From Aureimonas sp. Leaf427 (GTDB lineage Bacteria > Pseudomonadota > Alphaproteobacteria > Rhizobiales > Rhizobiaceae), in NCBI RefSeq assembly GCF_001425485.1, contig NZ_LMQW01000003.1:92139-156138 (forward strand): a stretch of DNA of 64,000 bases, given 5' to 3'. A program made the translations under genes and the position numbers. The notes below the pieces were generated by a model, which was not told the DNA's origin, ran no database searches, and was given only the letters and a program-made list of their open reading frames with translations. Within the stretch, counting starts at the first letter, position 1. Each line of letters begins with the position of its first letter. Shown here piece after piece: positions 20,689-29,801 of the stretch.

Positions 20689-21489
20689 TCAGGCGACTCC
20701 GATGCCGGCCGTCAGTCCGCCGTCGATCCGGTGATCGGTGCCGGTGATGAAGGCGGCGCGATCGGAGAGGAGGAAGGCGACGAGCTCGGCCACCTCCTCG
20801 GGCTCGCCGATCCGGCCGAGCGGATGGGCCGCTCCGAAGCGCGCGAAGACCGCGTCCACATCCGCGTCCGGCCCGTCGAAGGTCTCGGCCGCGAGCTTGA
20901 GGATGGGCGTGCGAACCGAGCCGGGGCTGACCGAGGTCACGCGAATGCGGTCCTTGGCGAAATCGAGCGCCATGGCCCGCGTCAGCGCGTGGATCGCCCC
21001 CTTGGAGGCGACATAGGCCGCGACGCCCGACTGGCAGGCGAAACCCTGGACGCTGGACAGGCTGACGATCGCCCCGCCGCCCCGCCGGCGCATCTCCGGC
21101 ACGCCGAAATGCGCGGTGAGATGGATGGACCCGACATTGACGGCGAGGCAGGCCGCGAAGACCTCCGGCGAGGTCTCGACGAGATCGCCATAGGGATGGA
21201 TGGCCGCCGAATTGACGATGAGATCGAGCCCGCCGAAGCGCCGGACGGTCTCGGCGACGGCCGCGCCGACCTCGTCCGCCTTCGTCACGTCCGTCCGGCG
21301 AACGGCGAGCGACAGGCCCTCCGCCGCCCCGGCGGAGCCGAGCGCCTCGTTTCCGTCGGCGTCGATGCCGAGCGCCATGACCGAGGCGCCGCTTCGTGCG
21401 AGCCGCAGGGCCGAAGCGGCCCCGATCCCGGTCGTGCCGGTGACGAGAGCGACCTTTCCCGAAAACTCCGCGTCCCGATGCTCGGCCAT
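20689..21489 (-). CDS. SDR family oxidoreductase
   Basis: 266 residues, classical short-chain dehydrogenase. It has the NAD(P) motif TGTTGIGAA, NSAAIHP in place of NNAG, the catalytic serine in SLSSVQG, YVASK for the Tyr-x-x-x-Lys pair, and VSPGSVRTP. The ATG giving AEHRDAEFSGK follows GGGAGGG; the longer in-frame extension to 21558 lacks family sequence. The substrate is not evident. Its position next to a siderophore importer may be chance because the strands are opposed. Confidence 0.88.
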   Translation of the reverse strand: MAEHRDAEFSGKVALVTGTTGIGAASALRLARSGASVMALGIDADGNEALGSAGAAEGLSLAVRRTDVTKADEVGAAVAETVRRFGGLDLIVNSAAIHPYGDLVETSPEVFAACLAVNVGSIHLTAHFGVPEMRRRGGGAIVSLSSVQGFACQSGVAAYVASKGAIHALTRAMALDFAKDRIRVTSVSPGSVRTPILKLAAETFDGPDADVDAVFARFGAAHPLGRIGEPEEVAELVAFLLSDRAAFITGTDHRIDGGLTAGIGVA

Positions 21490-21554
21490 GACGTCGATCC
21501 CTCCCAGCGTCCGATATGTCAGGCGGGGAGGAACAGCCATTGCAGGGCGGACTG

Positions 21555-22262
21555 TCAATCGCCCGGCGCGCCATCCACAGGCGGCTCGTCGACAGCAGGC
21601 TCGTCGGCGAGCGGCCAGCGCAGGAGCGCGGCATGGCCCTCCGGCGTCAGCGCATAGACGCCGCGCGTCGTGCGCTCGAACCAGCCATAGACATTGCGGC
21701 GAAGCATCATCGCCGCCTTCGGCGCGATCAGCGTCAGATCGCGCGGCCGCAGCGGGCCGTTTGCAAGAAGCCGCGCGCAGGCCAGCGCGTCCTGGCGATA
21801 GGCGGTCATCACGGGCGCCTTCGTGCTGCCGCCGATCGCCGGATCGCCCCGGCGGCGGCGGTGCTCGTCGACGAGCCGCGACCGGCGCCGGGGATCGCGC
21901 CGCGGCGGCGGAGCGGCCGGGCTCAGAAGCAGATGGACGGCGCCGTCCGAGCCGACGCCGAGAAGACCGAATCCGAGCCGGCGGCAGAGCTGGCGAAACC
22001 GCGCGTCGCTCTCCCGCCCCTTGCCGCGCTTGGAGAGGCTGGCCGCCAGCCAGACCTCGTCGGCCGCCGCCGCCCGGTCGACGCCCTGGAGCACGAGTTC
22101 CAGATTGAACGAGAGCTTCAACTCGCAGACGACGACGACCGGCGGCGCGTCCCCCGAGAGCGCCAGGAGATCGCAGCCGCCGATCTCGCCCTTCACCTCG
22201 TAGCCGAGGCCCTCCAGGAAACGCTTGATCGGCCTATAAAGACTGGTCTCAAGTTCCGCCAA
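21555..22262 (-). CDS. DUF2161 family PD-(D/E)XK-type phosphodiesterase-like protein
   Basis: 235 residues from a TTG giving LAELETSLYRPIKRFLEGLGYEV, the usual family N-terminus; the frame stays open to 22331. The nuclease-like core is visible as GGCDLLAL followed by VVCELKL, matching D...(D/E)XK. The C-terminal part (about residues 170-225) is a winged-helix-like segment ending YALTPEGHAALLRW. Alphaproteobacteria carry this protein commonly, but its role is unknown. A basic linker (PPPRRDPRRRSR) separates the halves. Confidence 0.85.
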   Translation of the reverse strand: MAELETSLYRPIKRFLEGLGYEVKGEIGGCDLLALSGDAPPVVVVCELKLSFNLELVLQGVDRAAAADEVWLAASLSKRGKGRESDARFRQLCRRLGFGLLGVGSDGAVHLLLSPAAPPPRRDPRRRSRLVDEHRRRRGDPAIGGSTKAPVMTAYRQDALACARLLANGPLRPRDLTLIAPKAAMMLRRNVYGWFERTTRGVYALTPEGHAALLRWPLADEPAVDEPPVDGAPGD

Positions 22263-22529
22263 ACCGCCGCCCGTCCAGTCTTCGAAGCATGTCCACGAGC
22301 TGGCGATGGCTGGTTTTCGCCGATCTTTCAATCCCGTTCCGTGCCGCCTCGCGTCCGGAGGGGATACGGCGGTGCCCCGTTCGACGACGGTCGATCCCCG
22401 GCGACGAGGCCGAGAAAAAAGAGCTTTTTCGACAAGAGCTTAAAACTAAGTCAGCCAAACAAACCTCATCCTTCCTTGAGGATTGCCGCCGCAAGGTGCC
22501 GGCATCGCATAGCGAAGGAAGGTTTCCCG

Positions 22530-23048
22530 ATGCCGCTCACCCGACGCTTCGTCCTCGCCCTCGCCGCCGGTGCGACGGTCTCGGGACTGGTCCGTCCCTC
22601 GTGGGCGGCAGAGCTCGCCAAGCCGCCGGGCAAGGCGATTCTCCGCATCGGAGGCAGCATCGGCGTCCACAATGTCGGCGAGGAGGCCGTCTTCGACGTT
22701 CCCATGCTGGAGGCGCTCGGCACGTCGCGTTTTTCGACCAGCACGCCCTGGACCGACGGCGTCGCCACCTGGGAAGGCGTTCCTCTCGCCGTGCTCATGA
22801 AGGCCGTCGACGCCTCCGGCGCGACGATCCGCGCGACCGCGCTGAACGACTACGTCGCCGACATTCCGATGGCCGGCCTTGCCGAGGACGGCGCGATGCT
22901 CGCCTTCCGGCGCGACGGCGAACTCATGCCCGTCAACAACAAGGGTCCGCTCTTCGTGCTCTATCCGTTCGATCGGGAGGCCCGGCTGCAGCAGCAGAGC
23001 TTCTACATGCGGTGTGCCTGGCAGGTCGCGCGTCTCGACGTCCTCTGA
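22530..23048 (+). CDS. molybdopterin-dependent oxidoreductase-like periplasmic protein
   Basis: 172 residues with an export signal (RRFVLALAAGATVSG, cleavage near SWAAELA). The mature part resembles a shortened sulfite-oxidase-type molybdopterin domain (TPWTDGVATWEGVPLAVLMKAV, then NDYVADIPM and PVNNKGPLFVLYPFD), but no obvious Moco-ligating cysteine is in the expected core, so catalysis is doubtful. A strong GAAGGAAGG ribosome site precedes ATG. It is 24 bases upstream of a GGDEF-EAL gene; such pairing suggests a periplasmic sensor or ligand-binding partner. Confidence 0.8.
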   Translation: MPLTRRFVLALAAGATVSGLVRPSWAAELAKPPGKAILRIGGSIGVHNVGEEAVFDVPMLEALGTSRFSTSTPWTDGVATWEGVPLAVLMKAVDASGATIRATALNDYVADIPMAGLAEDGAMLAFRRDGELMPVNNKGPLFVLYPFDREARLQQQSFYMRCAWQVARLDVL

Positions 23049-23072
23049 CGCGGCGGAGGGGGACGAGCCGGA

Positions 23073-25031
23073 ATGCCGATGGTTGAGAGCAAATGGGAAC
23101 TGCCGCTGATCGCGGCGACGGCCGGCCTCGGTTTCGCGGCCGTTACCATGCTGTTCTCCAGCGTACAGTACATGGACGGCATCTCCCGCGCCGCGGAGAA
23201 CAACGTCGTCTACGAGGTCATGACGACCTCGCCGGAGCTCGCCCGCCTGCAGATGACGGTCGCGGCCCGTTTCCTGCCGGACAGCGGCATCTCCGACGAC
23301 GACGTGGCGCTGCGCTTCGGCATCCTGGAGAACCGCATGGTGGTTCTCGGCACCGTGGAGTCCCGCCGTCTGCGGCAGGATTCGGCGGAAGCGACTGTCC
23401 TCATCGAGCGCATGCAGCGCACCGTCGCCGATATCGCGCCCTGGATGGAGCATATGGAGACGCCGGTGGAGGCGGCGGCTGTGCTCAAGGCCATCGAGCC
23501 CTTGAACTCGGCCGCCGCAAGGCTGGCGGCGCTCACCACCTCGACCTCCGCGACGCGGATCGCCGAGAACCGCGCCATGCTGATCGAGATTTTCTGGCAG
23601 CTTCTGGTCGGCATCCTCGGCCTTCTCGCCTGCGGGATGATTCTGGTGGCCATGCTGCGCCGAGCCCGGAAACGCGCACGCCACAGCGCCCATTACGACG
23701 TCCTGACCGCGCTTCCGAACCGCCTTTCCTACAACATCGCGCTCGAGGAGGAGTTCGAGCGGGGCGGCCGCCCCGGCTCGCTCGTCGTCGTCATGTTCGA
23801 CCTCGACCTCTTCAAGCAGGTCAACGACACGATGGGGCATGCGGCGGGCGACCGGCTGCTCAGCCTCGTGTCGCGGCGCCTTTCGACGGCGCTGCCCGAT
23901 GCCGTCATCTTCGCGCGCCTCGGGGGCGACGAGTTCGCCGCCATCTTCCGCGCCCTCCATCCCAAGCCCTTCGGCGAGAGCGTGGGACGGCGCATCCTCG
24001 CCTGCTTCGAGAGACCCTTCGAGATCGACGGAAGCCGGCTCGCGGTCTCGACCAGCGTCGGCATCGCCGTCTCCGACCCGGGCGACGCGACGGCCGACGA
24101 TCTCCTGAAACGGGCGGATCTTGCCCTCTACGCCGTGAAGGAGGATCGCCGCGGCGCCTTCAAGATGTTCCAGCCGGCGCTGAAGGAGGCCTATCTCGAA
24201 CGCCAGACCTTCGCCAAGGATCTGGAGACCGCGCTGGCCAGAAACCAGCTGGAGCTGCACTTCCAGCCCATCGTCGATCTTCGATCCGACCGGACCGCGG
24301 GGTTCGAGGCGCTGCTGCGATGGCACCATCCCACGAAGGGCCTTCTGTCCCCAAGCCTCTTCATCCCGATCGCCGAGGAGACCGCGCTGATCCTGCCGAT
24401 CGGCCGCTGGGCGATCGCGGAGGCCTGCGCCGCCGCCGCGCACTGGCCGGACGACGTCTCCATCGCCGTCAATCTCTCGCCGCGCCAGTTCGGCGACCCG
24501 CAGTTGCAGGAGAGCGTGCGCATGGCGCTGACGCGCCACGGCATCCGGCCGGCCCGGCTGACGCTGGAGATCACGGAATCGGTGCTGATCCAGAACGACG
24601 CGACCGTTCTCGACACGCTGACCGCGCTTCGCGAGATGGGCGTGCGGATCTCGCTCGACGATTTCGGCACCGGCTACGCCTCGCTGAGCTACCTGACCCG
24701 CTTTCCCTTCGACGCGATCAAGATCGACCAGTCCTTCATGCGCGTCTCGCCGGCCCATCCGCACAATCCGACGATCGTCGAGACGATCTGCGATCTCGCC
24801 GCCAAGCTCGGCCTCTGCACCGTGGCCGAGGGGATCGAGACGCCGGAGCAGCTCGACATGATCCGCCGGACGGGATGCAGGAAGGGACAGGGCTATCTCT
24901 TCGATCAGCCGATGACGCTCGCCGACTGCGCGACCCGACTCGCCCTCGAACGGCTGCGCAGCATCCAGGCGCCCCCGAAGGTCGAGATCGCGACGAGGCG
25001 CATCCCGGGCGCGACGACGAACCAGCCGTGA
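23073..25031 (+). CDS. membrane diguanylate cyclase/phosphodiesterase (GGDEF-EAL)
   Basis: 652 residues. A transmembrane helix (about 10-32), a periplasmic helical domain (about 33-165), a second helix (about 170-192), then GGDEF (with intact GGDEF motif in RLGGDEFAAIF) and EAL (EALLRWHH, NLSPRQF, ITESVLI, DDFGTGYASLSYL) domains. Both catalytic sites look functional. ATG follows GGGGACGAG. The gene lies 24 bases after the exported molybdopterin-domain-like protein, so the pair probably forms one c-di-GMP signalling unit responding in the periplasm. Confidence 0.93.
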   Translation: MPMVESKWELPLIAATAGLGFAAVTMLFSSVQYMDGISRAAENNVVYEVMTTSPELARLQMTVAARFLPDSGISDDDVALRFGILENRMVVLGTVESRRLRQDSAEATVLIERMQRTVADIAPWMEHMETPVEAAAVLKAIEPLNSAAARLAALTTSTSATRIAENRAMLIEIFWQLLVGILGLLACGMILVAMLRRARKRARHSAHYDVLTALPNRLSYNIALEEEFERGGRPGSLVVVMFDLDLFKQVNDTMGHAAGDRLLSLVSRRLSTALPDAVIFARLGGDEFAAIFRALHPKPFGESVGRRILACFERPFEIDGSRLAVSTSVGIAVSDPGDATADDLLKRADLALYAVKEDRRGAFKMFQPALKEAYLERQTFAKDLETALARNQLELHFQPIVDLRSDRTAGFEALLRWHHPTKGLLSPSLFIPIAEETALILPIGRWAIAEACAAAAHWPDDVSIAVNLSPRQFGDPQLQESVRMALTRHGIRPARLTLEITESVLIQNDATVLDTLTALREMGVRISLDDFGTGYASLSYLTRFPFDAIKIDQSFMRVSPAHPHNPTIVETICDLAAKLGLCTVAEGIETPEQLDMIRRTGCRKGQGYLFDQPMTLADCATRLALERLRSIQAPPKVEIATRRIPGATTNQP

Positions 25032-25216
25032 GCCGGCCGCCCGGCTGGCGGAGAGCGTTGTTTTCCATACGCTGTCCGAAACCGTCTGGAATGCCTCCAA
25101 AACACCGGCGCAAGACGACGGAAAGCCAGCTGACGAAGTAACTTGACGTAGCGCATCCACTTAGAAGAAGAGCGGGCACCACCGCTCCCCCAGGAGCGGG
25201 GCTTCGAGGAGTTGGC

Positions 25217-26236
25217 ATGCGCAACCGTTTTGTCCCTCACGTCTTCACCGCAGCTCTCGCCGTCGGCGCCGCCCTGACGGCGTTCGGCGCCCGCGCTGAG
25301 GAGTCCGGTGCCGGCATCACCGTCTACAACGCCCAGCACGAGAGCCTGACCAAGGCCTGGGCGGAAGGCTTCACCAAGGACACGGGCATCCCGGTCACGC
25401 TGCGCAAGGGCAGCGATTCCGAGTTCGGCAATCAGCTCGTGCAGGAAGGCGCGGCCTCGCCGGCCGACGTCTTCGTCACCGAGAATTCGCCCGCCATGGC
25501 GCTGGTCGACAAGGCCGGCCTCTTCGCGCCGCTCGGCCAGGAGACGCTGGCCGAAGTGCCCGCCGAGTTCCGGCCGGCAGACGGCCACTGGGTCGGCGTC
25601 GCCGCCCGGTCCACCGTCTTCGCCTACGACAAGAACCGGCTGACCGAGGCGGACCTGCCCAAGTCCATCGCCGATCTCGCCGATCCCGCCTGGAAGGACC
25701 GCTGGGCCGCCTCCCCCGCCGGCGCCGATTTCCAGGCGATCGTCGCGGCCATGCTGGAGCTGAAGGGCGAGGCGGCAACGCTCGACTGGCTGAAGGCCAT
25801 GAAGACCAACGCCAAGGCCTACAAGGGCAACAGCGTCGCGATGAAGGCGGTGAACGCCGGCGAGATCGAAGGCGCCGTCATCTACCACTACTACTGGTTC
25901 GGCGATCAGGCGAAGACGGGCGAGAACTCGCGCAACGTCTCCCTGCACTACTTCCGCAACCAGGACCCCGGCGCCTTCGTCAGCATTTCCGGCGCCGGCG
26001 TTCTCGCCTCCAGCCAGAAGAAGGCCGATGCCGAGGCCTTCGTGAAGTGGATCGCCGGGCCGAAAGGCCAGGAGATCTTGAAGACCGGAACCTCCTTCGA
26101 ATATGCCGTCGGCAACGGCGCGGAGTCCAATCCGGCGCTGACGCCCCTCACCGCCCTCCAGGCGCCCAAGGTCGTCCCGGACAAGCTCGACAATGCCAAG
26201 GTCATCGAGCTGATGACGACGGCGGGCATTCTCTGA
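25217..26236 (+). CDS. Fe(III) ABC transporter substrate-binding protein (FbpA/SfuA-like)
   Basis: 339 residues with a Sec signal (about 1-27, cleavage near ARAEE). The mature start [11 protein letters not shown] carries the family histidine, and AVIYHYYWF carries the paired tyrosines used to bind ferric iron. It delivers iron to the permease-ATPase pair downstream. The leader contains a 7-bp hairpin (25182-25199) and GAGGAG before ATG. A 9-bp hairpin separates it from the permease gene, consistent with higher expression of the binding protein. Confidence 0.93.
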   Translation: MRNRFVPHVFTAALAVGAALTAFGARAEESGAGITVYNAQHESLTKAWAEGFTKDTGIPVTLRKGSDSEFGNQLVQEGAASPADVFVTENSPAMALVDKAGLFAPLGQETLAEVPAEFRPADGHWVGVAARSTVFAYDKNRLTEADLPKSIADLADPAWKDRWAASPAGADFQAIVAAMLELKGEAATLDWLKAMKTNAKAYKGNSVAMKAVNAGEIEGAVIYHYYWFGDQAKTGENSRNVSLHYFRNQDPGAFVSISGAGVLASSQKKADAEAFVKWIAGPKGQEILKTGTSFEYAVGNGAESNPALTPLTALQAPKVVPDKLDNAKVIELMTTAGIL

Positions 26237-26270
26237 GCCGAGCCCTCGCGACCGGCGAAGGCCGCGTCGC

Positions 26271-26302
26271 CCGCCCGCGGACCGGAAAGGGTTCGCGGGC
26301 GG
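26271..26302 (+). terminator. intra-operon hairpin between binding protein and permease
   Basis: A perfect 9-bp stem, CCGCCCGCG against CGCGGGCGG, with a 14-base loop and no T tract. Such hairpins stabilise or attenuate the binding-protein part of ABC operon transcripts. Confidence 0.5.
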
Positions 26303-26327
26303 TCTCGCAGGGTCGGAAAGCCGGTCG

Positions 26328-27929
26328 ATGACGGACACGGTCCTGCCATCGGACGATCACGCCATGCCCGCCCGATCGGCCGCCGGAAGCGGCGCGCGGC
26401 TGAGGCGGATCTCCGCGACCTCGCGGCCGATGGTGGGCGCTGCCGTTCTCGTCTCGCTCTTCGCCCTGATGCCGCTCGGCTTCGTCGTCTGGATCGCCGT
26501 CCAGACCGGCTGGGACACGGTCTATGCGCTGGTCGTGCGCCCGCGCGTCGGCGAGCTTCTCGTCAACACCGCGCTCCTCGTCCTCAGCACCCTGCCGCCC
26601 GCGGTCGCGCTGTCGGTGGCGCTGGCCTGGCTCACCGAGCGCAGCGACCTGCCGGGCGCGCGGCTCTGGGCCTGGCTGGCGGTCGCGCCGCTCGCCATTC
26701 CCGCCTTCGTCCACAGCTATGCCTGGATCTCCGTCGCGCCTTCGCTGCACGGGCTTCCCGCGGCGACGCTCGTTTCGATCCTCGCCTATTTCCCCTTCCT
26801 CTATCTGCCCGTCGCCTCGCAGCTTCGCCGGCTCGATCCCGCGCTGGAGGAGGCCGCCGCCGCGCTCGGCATGTCCCCGTCCCGCGTCTTCGCCAAGGTC
26901 GTTCTGCCGCAGCTGCGCCTTGCCATCTGCGGCGGATCGCTGCTCGTCGGCCTGCATCTCCTGGCCGAATACGGGCTCTACGTGATGATCCGCTTCGACA
27001 CGTTCACGACCGCGATCGTCGACCAGTTCCAGTCCTCCTTCAACGGGCCCGCCGCGAACATGCTGGCCGGCGTCCTCGTCCTCTGCTGCCTCCTCCTCAT
27101 CGGCGCCGAAGGCTGGGCGCGCGGCAGCGAACGCTATGCGCGCGTCGGGTCCGGCGCGCCGCGTCCGGCGGCATCGACGCCGCTCGGCCGGGCGACGCTC
27201 CCCTGCCTCGCGCTGTTCGCCCTCGTCGCCGCGCTGTCGCTCGGCGTTCCCGCCTATACGCTCGGCCGCTGGCTCCTTCTCGGCGGACTCGACGTCTGGA
27301 CGACCGGCGAGATCGGCGGCGCGCTCGCGACGACGCTTCTCCTGGCGCTCGCCGGGGGCGCCATCGCCACCCTTCTCGTCCTGCCCATGGCCTGGCTCTC
27401 GATCCGCTGGCGCCATCGCCTCGCCCGCGTCCTGGAAGCCTGCCACTACTATGTCGGCTCGCTGCCCGGCGTGGTCATCGCGCTGGCGCTGGTGACGATC
27501 ACCGTCCGCGTCGCCCTGCCGCTTTACCAGACCGCCGCGACGCTGCTCGCGGCCTATGCGCTGATCTTCCTGCCGCGCGCGCTCGTCGCGCTGCGCGCCA
27601 GCATCGCGCAGGCGCCGGTCGAGCTGGAACAGGCCGCCCAGGCGCTGGGGCGCTCGCCCGGCCAAGCGATCCGCGAGGTCACGCTGCGGCTGGCCGCGCC
27701 CGGCGCTGCCGCGAGCATGGCCCTGGTCGGTCTCGGCATCTCGACCGAGCTGACCGCGACGCTCATGCTCTCGCCGAACGGCACGGAGACGCTCGCGACG
27801 CGCTTCTGGTCGCTGACTTCCGAGATCGACTATGTGGGAGCGGCCCCCTATGCCCTTCTCATGGTGATCTCCTCCCTTCCCCTCACGGTGCTTCTCCACC
27901 GCCAGTCCAAGCAGGCGATCGGGCGATGA
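26328..27929 (+). CDS. Fe(III) ABC transporter permease (FbpB/SfuB-like)
   Basis: 533 residues, a fused double permease with about twelve helices. Two EAA loops that contact the ATPase are visible: [20 protein letters not shown] in the first half and [20 protein letters not shown] in the second. Its stop overlaps the ATPase start (ATGA). The size and duplicated layout fit ferric-iron importers rather than thiamine or 2-aminoethylphosphonate systems, though these are related. Confidence 0.93.
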   Translation: MTDTVLPSDDHAMPARSAAGSGARLRRISATSRPMVGAAVLVSLFALMPLGFVVWIAVQTGWDTVYALVVRPRVGELLVNTALLVLSTLPPAVALSVALAWLTERSDLPGARLWAWLAVAPLAIPAFVHSYAWISVAPSLHGLPAATLVSILAYFPFLYLPVASQLRRLDPALEEAAAALGMSPSRVFAKVVLPQLRLAICGGSLLVGLHLLAEYGLYVMIRFDTFTTAIVDQFQSSFNGPAANMLAGVLVLCCLLLIGAEGWARGSERYARVGSGAPRPAASTPLGRATLPCLALFALVAALSLGVPAYTLGRWLLLGGLDVWTTGEIGGALATTLLLALAGGAIATLLVLPMAWLSIRWRHRLARVLEACHYYVGSLPGVVIALALVTITVRVALPLYQTAATLLAAYALIFLPRALVALRASIAQAPVELEQAAQALGRSPGQAIREVTLRLAAPGAAASMALVGLGISTELTATLMLSPNGTETLATRFWSLTSEIDYVGAAPYALLMVISSLPLTVLLHRQSKQAIGR

Positions 27930-29029
27930 GCTTTCTGAAGGTGGAAGCCGTCGCCAAGCGCTTCGGCACGGTGCAGGCGCTCTGCGGGATCGACCTTTCC
28001 GTCGAGAAGGGCAGCCGCACGGCGATCGTCGGCCCGTCCGGCTCGGGCAAGAGCACGCTCCTTCGCGTCGTCGCGGGCTTCGATGCGCCCGATGCCGGCC
28101 GCGTGACGCTCGACGGCGAGTGCATGGCGGACGGCGGCCGCATCGTGCCGGCGCACCGGCGCTCGATCGGCCTCGTCTCGCAGGACGGCGCGCTCTTTCC
28201 CCATCTCGACGTCGCCGCCAATATCGGCTTCGGCCTCGACCGGCGCGCCCCCGACCGGGAAGCGCGCATCCGCCAGCTCATGGAGATGGTCGAACTCGAG
28301 CCCGCCAAGGCGGCCCGGCGTCCGCACGAGCTCTCCGGCGGACAGCAGCAGCGCGTGGCGCTGGCAAGGGCCCTCGCCCGGCGGCCGAAGCTCATGCTGC
28401 TCGACGAGCCCTTCTCCGCCCTCGACACCGGGCTTCGCGACGATTTGCGCCGCGCGGTGGCGAAGGTTCTGGCGAGCGAAGGGATCGCCTCGCTTCTCGT
28501 CACGCACGACCAGACGGAGGCGCTGTCCTTCGCCGATCAGGTGGCGGTGCTTCGCGACGGCCGGCTCGTCCAGGCCGGCGCCCCGCGCGCGCTCTATTTC
28601 GAGCCGAAGGATGCCGCGACCGCCCGCTTTCTCGGCGAGGCCGTCATCCTCGACGCCGTGCTGGCCGACGACGGCTGGGCGACCTGCGCGCTCGGCCGCC
28701 TGCGCCTGGACGGCGAAGGCCCGGTCGGCCCCGCCTCCATCCTGATCCGCCCCGAGCAGCTGCGCCTCGCCGCATCGCCCGAGGCCGGGCCCGCCGCCGA
28801 AGGTGGCGCGGGAAAGATCCGCGCCCGCGTTCTCGCCGCCGAGTTCCGCGGCGCGACCTGCGGCCTGCATCTGTCTCTGATCGCATCGGGCGACACGGCC
28901 GGAACCCGCGACATCCACGTCCGCGTTTCCAGCTCCGCCTGCCCCGCCATCGGCAGCATGGTGGAGATCGACGTCGACGGCACCGCGCGCCTTCTCGAAC
29001 GCGGCACGGCCTCCGACGCGATCGCCTGA
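27926..29029 (+). CDS. Fe(III) ABC transporter ATPase (FbpC-like)
   Basis: 367 residues. Walker [10 protein letters not shown], signature [16 protein letters not shown], Walker [13 protein letters not shown] and H-switch [10 protein letters not shown] are intact. The C-terminal 120 residues form a TOBE-like regulatory domain (RPEQLRLA). Four-base ATGA overlap with the permease gene. Last gene of the importer operon. Confidence 0.94.
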   Translation: MSFLKVEAVAKRFGTVQALCGIDLSVEKGSRTAIVGPSGSGKSTLLRVVAGFDAPDAGRVTLDGECMADGGRIVPAHRRSIGLVSQDGALFPHLDVAANIGFGLDRRAPDREARIRQLMEMVELEPAKAARRPHELSGGQQQRVALARALARRPKLMLLDEPFSALDTGLRDDLRRAVAKVLASEGIASLLVTHDQTEALSFADQVAVLRDGRLVQAGAPRALYFEPKDAATARFLGEAVILDAVLADDGWATCALGRLRLDGEGPVGPASILIRPEQLRLAASPEAGPAAEGGAGKIRARVLAAEFRGATCGLHLSLIASGDTAGTRDIHVRVSSSACPAIGSMVEIDVDGTARLLERGTASDAIA

Positions 29030-29435
29030 CGTCCCGTATCGGCCGGCCCTCCCAAAACTCCGGCCAAACCGACGCGCCACCGCCTTCGGGCTTCGAGTCG
29101 CCGAAGATTCCGCCTGTGCGCAGCCCACCGACCCTCGGCTACGAAAATGATTCGTCGTCGCCTGCGGGATGGACAGCGCATGGCGTGCGCCTTCCCTGCT
29201 CCGACCGGACGCACCGTTTGCGCGAAGGGGCCGAAACCGCCGAAAAAGGCCTCAACCCCTTGTCAGGCAGGGCATCTTGCGGTCTCATCCTTCCAACGAT
29301 GACGCCGGCTTTCGGGGTGCACCCGAAGGCATGGTGTTTTTCGACGCCAAATTTGCGCGAAAGGGGCTTTCCTTTCGAGCGATATGCGCCTATATCGAGA
29401 TCACCGGCGGCGCTGATGGCGCCAACCGGCGGTGA
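29030..29435. other. intergenic region upstream of tRNA-fMet, no gene seen
   Basis: 406 bases between the ferric-iron ATPase gene and the initiator tRNA. Short open frames exist but overlap each other and resemble nothing known. The last 50 bases are more AT-rich and include CTATAT (29391-29396), a plausible -10 element for the tRNA. Confidence 0.6.
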
Positions 29436-29512
<77 letters not shown>

Positions 29513-29517
29513 AAAAC

Positions 29518-29562
29518 AGCCCGCAAGATCAACCAATCAGGTTCGATCAAGCGGGCTTTTTT
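29518..29562 (+). terminator. intrinsic terminator of tRNA-fMet
   Basis: Stem AGCCCGC (29518-29524) against GCGGGCT (29551-29557), followed directly by a T run. The rest of the gap to the next gene (to 29801) shows no supported feature. Confidence 0.8.
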
Positions 29563-29801
29563 GTTTTTGTGGCAGCGTTCATCGGCAACGGCCACACAGA
29601 TCGCCGCAGCCATCGGGACCGCGACGTTACGATCTTCGGATCGGCTGACCATCGCAGATCCCGCGACATCCCAGTCGGCGCAGATCCGGTTGAAGGCCTC
29701 GCAGCTGAAGTCAGCGTCCTATTCGACACCCCTCGGAGCGACGTCGATCGTCACCCGCACGGTGCCGAACCCCGGCACCGCTCAGGTGGCGCGTACGACC
29801 C

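Noticed and set aside
25142..25170. CTTGAC as the -35 element of the Fe(III) importer promoter
   Set aside because: No acceptable -10 element was found at 16-18 bases spacing.
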